This document shows, one piece after another, positions 1-5,990 of a stretch of DNA of 10,968 bases; position 1 is the stretch's first letter; each line of letters opens with the position of its first letter. The DNA lies in contig JAJOKN010000084.1 of NCBI GenBank assembly GCA_021129815.1, positions 5,283-16,250 on the forward strand, read 5' to 3'. The notes below the pieces were generated by a model that ran no database searches, had not been told where the DNA came from, and saw only the letters and a program-made list of their open reading frames with translations. This DNA comes from Desulfotomaculum sp. GTDB lineage: Bacteria > Bacillota > Desulfotomaculia > Desulfotomaculales > Desulfohalotomaculaceae. Position numbers and translations under genes: made by a program.

Positions 1-79
1 TTTTTTATATGAGATAAATTTTAACCACTTCACCGATAAATTTTTGCATACATCTAAAGTCTCATTTCGCTCCAAAATC

Positions 80-97
80 GGCTGTATTTTAGCAGCC
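80..97 (-). repeat. Small hairpin after menG
   Basis: Positions 80-84 (ggctg) and 93-97 (cagcc) are perfectly complementary around an 8-base loop. On the menG transcript this hairpin follows the large menG palindrome after a single base, giving two stacked stem-loops. No run of U follows it, so it is not a standard terminator by itself. Seen in sequence; function unknown. Confidence 0.35.
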
Positions 98-98
98 T

Positions 99-153
99 CT
101 CCCGCACCCACTTGCTATGCTTACATTTTAGGCTTTGCAAGTGGGTGCGGGAG
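99..153. repeat. 17-bp perfect palindrome spanning the menG stop codon
   Basis: The arms at 99-115 (ctcccgcacccacttgc) and 137-153 are exact reverse complements over 17 bp, separated by a 21-base loop that contains the menG stop codon (128-130). The arms are far richer in G+C than the surrounding AT-rich DNA. No T-run lies beyond the arm on either strand, so a canonical Rho-independent terminator is unlikely. The core cccgcacccactt matches 11 of 13 bases of the rpoC terminator stem at 2501-2513. The arm also encodes the last residues of MenG. It may be a mobile or dispersed palindromic unit, or an mRNA 3'-end protecting hairpin. The structure is certain; the function is not. Confidence 0.85.
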
Positions 154-883
154 CAATACCAACATGCACACAAACAATTCCACCCGTAAGCTCATGGTAA
201 TGAGCATCTTTGAGTCCCACTTTTTTGAATAACTCGCACAACTCCCTTTGATGTAAAAAAACTTTTAAAGATTTCGGAAGGTAACTGTAAGGCTTTTCTG
301 TACCCACAAATATTTTACCAATGAAAGGCAAAACTTTTTCAAAATATAGGTAGTAAAGCTCTTTAAATACCGGCAAGCTTGGCTTAGAAAACTCAAGTGA
401 AACTACCTTCCCTCCCGGCTTTACCACCCTTTTCATCTCACTGATTGCTCTCTCAACATCAGGCACATTCCTCAGTGCAAACCCAATGGTAGCACAATCA
501 AAAGTGTTATCATCAAACGGCAGTTCCATAGCGTTGCCATGTTTTAAATCTATTATATCCTTATACTCCGTTTTAGATATGTTTCTCTTTCCTATTTCAA
601 GCATGTTTTCACAAAAATCTATGCCTATGACTTTTCCTCTGCTTCCCACTGCCTTTGCAAGCTCAATACATAGCATTCCTGTTCCACATGCTACATCCAG
701 CGCAATATTGCCTTCTTTCAAGTCGCACCTTGACACTGCAAATTTTCGCCAATACTTATCTCTGTTAAAAGACAAAATAGTATTCAACAAATCGTATCTA
801 TGAGCTATTTTTGAAAAAATTTCATATACATATCTTTGTTTTTCTTTGCTTTGAATTGGTATATCAATTTCTAATTTCTTCAT
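128..883 (-). CDS. menG: Demethylmenaquinone methyltransferase (MenG/UbiE family)
   Basis: A 251-residue SAM-dependent methyltransferase, the usual family length. It should carry out the last step of menaquinone synthesis, C-methylation of demethylmenaquinone at the membrane face. The N-terminal UbiE signature YDLLNTILSFNRDKYWRK is at about residues 30-47. Motif I (ALDVACGTGM, 61-70) forms the SAM-binding loop, followed by GIDFCENML (87-95) and FALRNVPDVERAI with KPGGKVVSLEFSKP (about 135-168). The ATG at 883 lies 16 bases after the upstream hepS-like gene, with a weak GGGATGG site overlapping that gene's stop, so the two are almost certainly co-transcribed. Oddity: homology ends at HVGI, where family members normally end in about KP, and the last eight residues (APAPTCKA) come from a palindrome. 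UbiE and MenG cannot be separated by sequence alone, but the hepS neighbour favours menaquinone. Confidence 0.93.
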   Translation of the reverse strand: MKKLEIDIPIQSKEKQRYVYEIFSKIAHRYDLLNTILSFNRDKYWRKFAVSRCDLKEGNIALDVACGTGMLCIELAKAVGSRGKVIGIDFCENMLEIGKRNISKTEYKDIIDLKHGNAMELPFDDNTFDCATIGFALRNVPDVERAISEMKRVVKPGGKVVSLEFSKPSLPVFKELYYLYFEKVLPFIGKIFVGTEKPYSYLPKSLKVFLHQRELCELFKKVGLKDAHYHELTGGIVCVHVGIAPAPTCKA

Positions 884-899
884 TTGCTTAAATCCATCC

Positions 900-1658
900 C
901 TAAGTATATAATAAAATTATTTTATCTAACCATGCAAAGAATTTCTGCTTGGCAGATAAATTATCACAATCTACTTTATCTAAAATACTCTTAGCTTTAT
1001 CGAAATGTTTTAGAGCATCTTTCTTTCCCATGTCCCATTCAAGTAAACCACATCCAAAGCCAAAGTTCAACCCAAAATCACGCATATATGTAATATTTTC
1101 ATCACCAGCATTAGAAACAAGTGCACCTAAATAAGCACATATAGAATAAAAAGCCGCTGTTTCTTTGTGTACAATTTCCTTAGCTAATTTATAAGTAATG
1201 TTAGATCTTTTGTTCCTCAAAATCGCACCTTCGCTTATACTGCATATCAAGTCAGATAAAAGCTTTAAATTCTCAAGCATAGCCGTTTCACTTAAAATGC
1301 TAAAAAATTTACCATACAAGTAATCTCCCACTAAAACGGGAAACTGATATTCCTTTTTAGCTCCAACACTGCAGGTATTTGCAGTTGTCTCAGCAATATC
1401 AGCATGTATTCTTGAAGCTACATGTATAAACTGCATAATACACGAAAGTTTTATAACAATCTCTTTATCACCATTAAATAACCTTGCTGAAAGCGCTAAA
1501 AATGCTGGATAAGTAAACTCTTCAATTCCTGCAGCTTCTAAATCTGCAAAATCTCCTAAATATCCTACTTTTCTTATCAATAACTCTCTTTCTATCTCCG
1601 ATTTAATTAAGTTTAACTCGTCAAACTCACTTATAAAAACTTTTGGCAAAACAGGCAT
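900..1658 (-). CDS. hepS: Heptaprenyl diphosphate synthase component I-like protein (HepS type)
   Basis: A 252-residue protein with the fold signatures of an all-alpha trans-prenyl diphosphate synthase but without its catalytic motifs. The segment IMQFIHVASRIHADIAE (about 74-90) lines up with the first aspartate-rich region, but DDxxD has become ADIAE. FPVLVGDYLYGKFFSILS (106-123) and KETAAFYSICAYLGALVS (165-182) are typical helices. The second DDxxD region is replaced by FGCGLLEWDM (201-210). This matches HepS, the non-catalytic small subunit that pairs with HepT to make the menaquinone side chain. HepS is about the same length in Bacillus, where the order is hepS-menG-hepT. hepT is not visible here and would be expected beyond base 1 or elsewhere. 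The start is ATG at 1658, with AGGAGG at 1669-1674 and ten bases of spacing. No convincing promoter was found between it and the speD terminator; TTGTAG/TTTATA at 1685-1714 is only a weak match. Confidence 0.8.
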   Translation of the reverse strand: MPVLPKVFISEFDELNLIKSEIERELLIRKVGYLGDFADLEAAGIEEFTYPAFLALSARLFNGDKEIVIKLSCIMQFIHVASRIHADIAETTANTCSVGAKKEYQFPVLVGDYLYGKFFSILSETAMLENLKLLSDLICSISEGAILRNKRSNITYKLAKEIVHKETAAFYSICAYLGALVSNAGDENITYMRDFGLNFGFGCGLLEWDMGKKDALKHFDKAKSILDKVDCDNLSAKQKFFAWLDKIILLYT

Positions 1659-1780
1659 TAATTTTATGCCTCCTTAAAAACATTTATAAAATAAAATTAA
1701 CCAAGTTACTACAAAAAAACAAAAAACATAAAGACCAAAAAAGCTTATGACATGCTTCTTTTACCATAGATTAATAATAT

Positions 1781-1834
1781 AAAAAATGCAAAAACCTTGC
1801 AAGCTCTGCGTATAAGCTAGAGTTTGCAAGGTTT
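1781..1834 (-). terminator. Rho-independent terminator after speD
   Basis: On the minus strand an 11-bp perfect stem (1824-1834 with 1792-1802, aaaccttgcaa and its complement) is extended inside by CTCT/AGAG after one mismatch. It is followed by TTTTTGCATTTTTT. It lies about 50 bases after the speD stop and before the hepS-like gene. No T-run follows on the plus strand, so it acts only in the speD direction. Confidence 0.88.
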
Positions 1835-1886
1835 ACCTAGTCTTCTTTTAAATAAAAAAGAATAATATCTCCTCCTAAAAATAAAC

Positions 1887-2303
1887 TCATATATTTATCG
1901 CAACAGCCTGAGGTATCTTCTCTTCCGCAGGCTGGGATTCTTCTTCACCCGCTTCTACAGGGAGCCCTCTAACAGTCTCTTGAGCAGACATGTCTTTAGC
2001 TCCGAAATAACGCACTAAATAATTACACGCATCCCACGGATTGATTTTATCGCCACAGGTAAATACATCTACCGCTGCATAACCAAGCTCTGGCCACGTA
2101 TGAATAGTAAGATGACTTTCAGAAATCACAACAACTCCACTTACTCCTTGCGGATGAAACTTATGAAAAACAAACTCCCTTACTTCTGCACCTGCTTCCA
2201 AAGCAGCATTGACTATAATTTCTTCAACTTTCTTAATATCATTCAAAATATCGAATTCACACCCATAAATCTCAGCCAAGACATGACGGCCCAAAGACTT
2301 CAT
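1887..2303 (-). CDS. speD: S-adenosylmethionine decarboxylase proenzyme (pyruvoyl type)
   Basis: A 138-residue proenzyme of the small Bacillus/Thermotoga SpeD class. It self-cleaves into beta and alpha chains and forms a pyruvoyl cofactor. It decarboxylates S-adenosylmethionine to supply aminopropyl groups for spermidine. The cleavage motif SESHLTIHTWPE puts the processing site between Glu62 and Ser63, with His68 and Cys83 (in FTCGD) as the expected catalytic and processing residues. All are present and in standard positions, so the protein should be active. The last 20 or so residues (from about VEAGEEESQPAEEK) form a charged, low-complexity tail slightly longer than usual. The start is ATG at 2301-2303, seven bases after the strong site AAAGGGGGAG (2311-2320). 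It has its own promoter and terminator and is not in an operon with rpoC or hepS. No speE or other polyamine gene is next to it. Confidence 0.96.
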   Translation of the reverse strand: MKSLGRHVLAEIYGCEFDILNDIKKVEEIIVNAALEAGAEVREFVFHKFHPQGVSGVVVISESHLTIHTWPELGYAAVDVFTCGDKINPWDACNYLVRYFGAKDMSAQETVRGLPVEAGEEESQPAEEKIPQAVAINI

Positions 2304-2357
2304 TTTTTAACTCCCCCTTTATTTTTTTTAATTACCAATCCTCCTATAATTTGTTGA

Positions 2358-2377
2358 TGGAATCTCTTAAAATTCCA
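2358..2377 (-). promoter_or_regulatory. Hairpin near the 5' end of the speD mRNA
   Basis: TGGAAT and ATTCCA (2372-2377 with 2358-2363) form a 6-bp stem with an 8-base loop, one or two bases after the predicted transcription start. A competing stem, ATCTCTT with AAGAGAT, uses overlapping bases but begins in the promoter itself, so it would be only partly transcribed. A 5'-terminal stem could protect the mRNA. The stem is short and may be chance. Confidence 0.3.
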
Positions 2378-2385
2378 CAAGAGAT

Positions 2386-2413
2386 ATTTTAACACAACTC
2401 ATACTATTGTCAA
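2386..2413 (-). promoter_or_regulatory. Sigma-A-type promoter of speD
   Basis: A perfect -35 TTGACA (2408-2413) and -10 TAAAAT (2386-2391) are separated by 16 bases, with an A/T-rich stretch upstream. The predicted transcription start is near 2379, giving a leader of about 75 bases before the speD ATG. It lies downstream of the rpoC terminator, so speD is transcribed independently. Confidence 0.82.
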
Positions 2414-2461
2414 TAAAAAATAAAACATTTTTTGTAGAATGATCTAAAACACAATCAAATT

Positions 2462-2511
2462 GCAAAAATACCCCGCATTCACCCGTTAACGCAAAAATAC
2501 CCCGCATTCAC
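2462..2511. repeat. 21-bp tandem repeat of the rpoC terminator 3' arm
   Basis: The 21 bases at 2462-2482 recur exactly at 2491-2511 (29-base period; unit starts gcaaaaataccccgcattc). Each copy contains a terminator 3' arm plus its T-tract when read on the minus strand. Only the 2491-2511 copy lies directly against the 5' arm at 2519-2532. Confidence 0.9.
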
Positions 2512-2532
2512 TTATATTTAAGTGAATGCGGG
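2494..2532 (-). terminator. Rho-independent terminator of the rpoBC operon
   Basis: A perfect 14-bp stem (2519-2532 with 2501-2514, cccgcattcactta and its complement) has a 4-base loop and is followed on the minus strand by GTATTTTTG. It begins eight bases after the rpoC stop codon. On the plus strand the same stem is followed by ATTATTTTTAATTTT, so it could also stop transcription coming the other way. A second copy of the 3' arm and T-tract lies farther downstream at 2462-2482. Confidence 0.92.
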
Positions 2533-2539
2533 ATTATTT

Positions 2540-5500
2540 TTAATTTTCCGTAACTTCAACATTTCTATAACGCATAATACCTGTGCCAGCAGGAATTAAC
2601 TTACCAATAATGACATTCTCCTTTAACCCCAATAGAGTATCCACTTTGCCTTTGATAGACGCATCTGTTAATACTCTAGTTGTTTCCTGGAATGAAGCTG
2701 CAGATAAAAATGAATCTGTAGCTAAAGAAGCTTTGGTTATACCTAGTAAAACTTCAACTGCTACTGCTTTCTCTCCTCCGAGTTCTTCAACTCTTTTATT
2801 CTCTTCCATAAAGTCAAGAATATCCACCAAGCTGCCCGGTAATAAGTCTGTATCTCCAGCATCTATTACTGTTACTTTTCTTAACATCTGCCGAATCATT
2901 ATTTCAATATGCTTATCATTGATTTCTACACCCTGCAAACGATATACTCTCTGTACTTCTTGCAACAAATATAGCTGCACACTAGCTCTACCTTTTATTT
3001 TTAATAAGTCATGTGGGTTAATAGGACCTTCCGTTAGTTTGCTTCCTGTTTCCACATAATCGCCATTTTTTACCTTAATACGTGCGCCAAAAGGCACTTG
3101 ATATCTAACAGTTTCCCCATTATCAGAAGTGATCTCTATTTCTTTCTGCTCTTTGTTTTCAACAATATTCACTCTGCCATCAATTTCTGAAATAATTGCT
3201 TGTCCTTTGGGTTTCCTTGCCTCAAATAATTCTTCAACCCTAGGCAAACCTTGTGTAATATCGTCTCCCGCCACACCTCCTGTGTGGAATGTGCGCATAG
3301 TAAGCTGTGTTCCCGGCTCTCCAATGGATTGAGCAGCAATAATACCAACTGCTTCACCAATTTCAACTTCTTTACCAGTAGCCAAATTGCGCCCATAACA
3401 CTTTTTGCAAACTCCATGCCTGGTTTTGCAAGTTAGCACTGACCTGATGCGCACCTTTTTAATACCAGCTTCTATAATTGCTTTAGCATCTTCTTCTTTT
3501 ATTTCTTCTCCTGCTTTAACAATAACATCTCCAGTTTCAAGATGCACTATATCAGACAGAACAAATCTTCCTATAATGCGGTCTTCCAGCTTTTCAATAA
3601 CTTCTGTGCCGTCTTTTATCTCTGCAACTTCTACATCTTCTGTAGTGCCACAATCATCCTCTCTAATAACCACATCTTGAGCAACATCAACGAGCCTGCG
3701 AGTAAGGTAACCTGAGTCTGCTGTTCTAAGAGCAGTATCAGCCAAGCCTTTTCTCGCCCCATGAGTAGATATAAAATATTCAAGCACTGTAAGACCTTCA
3801 CGGAAGTTAGCTTTAATAGGCAAGTCAATAATTCTTCCTGAAGGATCAGCCATAAGCCCGCGCATCCCTGCAAGTTGTCTTATCTGCTGAATATTTCCTC
3901 TTGCACCTGATGTAGCCATCATATATACGGGGTTGAGTCTATCCAATGTTTTCATAAGCGCTTTAGTTACTCTATCAGTAGCATCATTCCATATTTCTAT
4001 AACTTTGCGATAACGCTCTTCCTGGGTAATTAATCCCCTCCTATACTGCTTTTCTACCTTATCAACCTTCTCTTCTGACTCAGATAAAATTTCTTTCTTT
4101 TCTTTTGGAATAGTAATGTCAGATATTCCAATAGTAATACCTGCTTTAGCAGCAAATGTATAACCTAGCCTTTTTAAATCATCCAAGAGCTTTGCAGTTC
4201 TTGCATATCCTTCTTTTCTATAACAAACATCAACTATGCGCCCCAGTTCTTTTTTGTCTGCTACTCTATTAAAGTACTTCAAGCAATCAGGAAGAATTTC
4301 ATTGAAGATAATTCTTCCAACGGTCGTTTCTATGAGTTTTCCTTCATAGCCTACTTTTATCTTTGCATGCAGCGACAACGCTTTATTATCATATGCGATT
4401 ACAGCTTCTTCAGGAGTTGCAAAAACTTTTCCTTCTCCCAACTCTCCTTCTTTATCTATCGTTAAGTAATAGCATCCTAACACCATGTCTTGAGTAGGTA
4501 CAGCCACAGGCTTACCATCTTTTGGATTCAATATATTATATATAGAAAACATAAGAAGTCTTGCTTCAGCCTGTGCTTCTGCAGATAAAGGCACGTGAAT
4601 AGCCATCTGGTCGCCATCGAAGTCCGCGTTGTATGCAGTACATACCAAAGGATGTATCTTTATTGCTCTACCTTCAACCAATACCGGTTCAAAAGCTTGA
4701 ATACCAAGACGGTGCAGTGTAGGCGCACGGTTTAAAAGTACCGGATGTTCGCTTATGACTTCTTCTAATATATCCCAAACCTCTGGGCGTGCTCTTTCTA
4801 TCATTCTCTTTGCGCTTTTTATGTTATGTGCATATCCTGCATCAACAAACCTCTTCATTACAAACGGCTTAAAAAGCTCAAGCGCCATTTCTTTTGGCAA
4901 GCCGCACTGATGCATTTTCAGCTCCGGACCTGCTACAATAACAGAACGGCCTGAATAATCCACTCTCTTTCCAAGCAAGTTTTGTCTAAATCGCCCTTGT
5001 TTACCTTTCAACATGTGAGATAAAGATTTAAGAGGGCGATTGCCTGGACCTGTTACAGGTCTTCCACGGCGCCCGTTGTCAATCAATGCATCCACTGCTT
5101 CTTGCAGCATTCTCTTCTCATTTCGCACAATTATATCCGGTGCTCCGAGCTCTTTTAGCCTTTTAAGCCTATTATTGCGGTTAATAACTCTGCGATAAAG
5201 GTCATTTAAATCCGAAGTAGCAAATCTGCCCCCATCTAACTGTACCATAGGCCTAAGCTCTGGAGGAATAACAGGTATGACGTCCAATATCATCCATTCA
5301 GGCTTGTTGCCTGATTTGCGAAAAGCCTCTACTACTTCCAGCCTTCTCGCTGCCCTTATTTTTCTTTGGCCAGAAGCGTTCTTTAGTTCCTCCCTTAATT
5401 CTCTAGCTTGTTCTTCTAAATCCACTTCTTTTAACAGTTCTTTTATCGCTTCAGCACCCATTCCAGCTTTAAACCTATCGCCATATTGCTCGCGATATTC

Positions 5501-5968
5501 TCTGTACTCCGCTTCTGTCAATAATTGTTTCTTAGTTAAATTGGTATCTCCCGGGTCCAAAACAATATATGATACAAAATACAAAACTTTCTCAAGCGCT
5601 CTAGGAGACATATCTAAAAGCAATCCCATGCGGCTAGGAATGCCTTTAACATACCAAATATGAGAAACAGGAGCAGCTAGTCTTATTATACCTAACCGCT
5701 CTCTACGCACTTTTGACTTAGTAACTTCCACACCACAGCGTTCACAAACTACTCCCTTATAGCGGACGCGCTTGTACTTGCCACAATGGCATTCCCAGTC
5801 GCGAGTGGGCCCAAAAATTCTTTCGCAAAACAAGCCGTCCCTTTCTGGTTTTAAAGTACGATAATTAATGGTTTCAGGTTTTTTCACTTCACCATATGAC
5901 CATTTCTCAATTTGTTCAGGAGAAGCTAAGCCTATTCGGATCCGATCAAAATTGTTTAAATCCAACAA
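2540..5968 (-). CDS. rpoC: DNA-directed RNA polymerase subunit beta'
   Basis: The 1142-residue clamp and active-site subunit of RNA polymerase, complete at both ends and slightly shorter than the roughly 1200 residues typical of Bacillus. Visible parts include the N-terminal zinc site (Cys60, 62, 75, 78) and the clamp/rudder region VDYSGRSVIVAGPEL. The catalytic loop NADFDGD gives the Mg ligands Asp449, 451 and 453. The bridge helix is at about 720-760 (NFREGLTVLEYFISTHGARK). The second zinc site is Cys773, 847, 854 and 857, and the trigger loop SIGEPGTQLTMRTFHTGG is at about 881-898. The start is TTG at 5966-5968, seven bases after AAGGAGGG. The opening LDLNNF agrees with homologs, and no nearby ATG fits. 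The gap to the rpoB stop is 22 bases, so the two genes are co-transcribed. No frameshift or missing key residue was seen. Downstream lies a terminator, not the usual rpsL/rpsG genes. Confidence 0.98.
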   Translation of the reverse strand: MLDLNNFDRIRIGLASPEQIEKWSYGEVKKPETINYRTLKPERDGLFCERIFGPTRDWECHCGKYKRVRYKGVVCERCGVEVTKSKVRRERLGIIRLAAPVSHIWYVKGIPSRMGLLLDMSPRALEKVLYFVSYIVLDPGDTNLTKKQLLTEAEYREYREQYGDRFKAGMGAEAIKELLKEVDLEEQARELREELKNASGQRKIRAARRLEVVEAFRKSGNKPEWMILDVIPVIPPELRPMVQLDGGRFATSDLNDLYRRVINRNNRLKRLKELGAPDIIVRNEKRMLQEAVDALIDNGRRGRPVTGPGNRPLKSLSHMLKGKQGRFRQNLLGKRVDYSGRSVIVAGPELKMHQCGLPKEMALELFKPFVMKRFVDAGYAHNIKSAKRMIERARPEVWDILEEVISEHPVLLNRAPTLHRLGIQAFEPVLVEGRAIKIHPLVCTAYNADFDGDQMAIHVPLSAEAQAEARLLMFSIYNILNPKDGKPVAVPTQDMVLGCYYLTIDKEGELGEGKVFATPEEAVIAYDNKALSLHAKIKVGYEGKLIETTVGRIIFNEILPDCLKYFNRVADKKELGRIVDVCYRKEGYARTAKLLDDLKRLGYTFAAKAGITIGISDITIPKEKKEILSESEEKVDKVEKQYRRGLITQEERYRKVIEIWNDATDRVTKALMKTLDRLNPVYMMATSGARGNIQQIRQLAGMRGLMADPSGRIIDLPIKANFREGLTVLEYFISTHGARKGLADTALRTADSGYLTRRLVDVAQDVVIREDDCGTTEDVEVAEIKDGTEVIEKLEDRIIGRFVLSDIVHLETGDVIVKAGEEIKEEDAKAIIEAGIKKVRIRSVLTCKTRHGVCKKCYGRNLATGKEVEIGEAVGIIAAQSIGEPGTQLTMRTFHTGGVAGDDITQGLPRVEELFEARKPKGQAIISEIDGRVNIVENKEQKEIEITSDNGETVRYQVPFGARIKVKNGDYVETGSKLTEGPINPHDLLKIKGRASVQLYLLQEVQRVYRLQGVEINDKHIEIMIRQMLRKVTVIDAGDTDLLPGSLVDILDFMEENKRVEELGGEKAVAVEVLLGITKASLATDSFLSAASFQETTRVLTDASIKGKVDTLLGLKENVIIGKLIPAGTGIMRYRNVEVTEN

Positions 5969-5990
5969 GGATTTCCCTCCTTAAAATTTA

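Noticed and set aside
99..153. menG palindrome as an ordinary Rho-independent terminator
   Set aside because: The loop is 21 bases and no T-run follows the stem on either strand.
44..232. Plus-strand 62-codon frame over the menG end
   Set aside because: It is antisense to menG, crosses the palindrome and has no ribosome site.
1737..1762. A/T-rich hairpin AAAAGAAGC with GCTTTTTT as a second terminator before the hepS-like gene
   Set aside because: The stem is nearly all A-T with one G-U pair, and it lies upstream of a gene it would block.
2462..2532. Start of a CRISPR array, given the repeated 21-base unit
   Set aside because: There are only two units with an 8-base interval, and each unit is half of a terminator; no cas genes are present.
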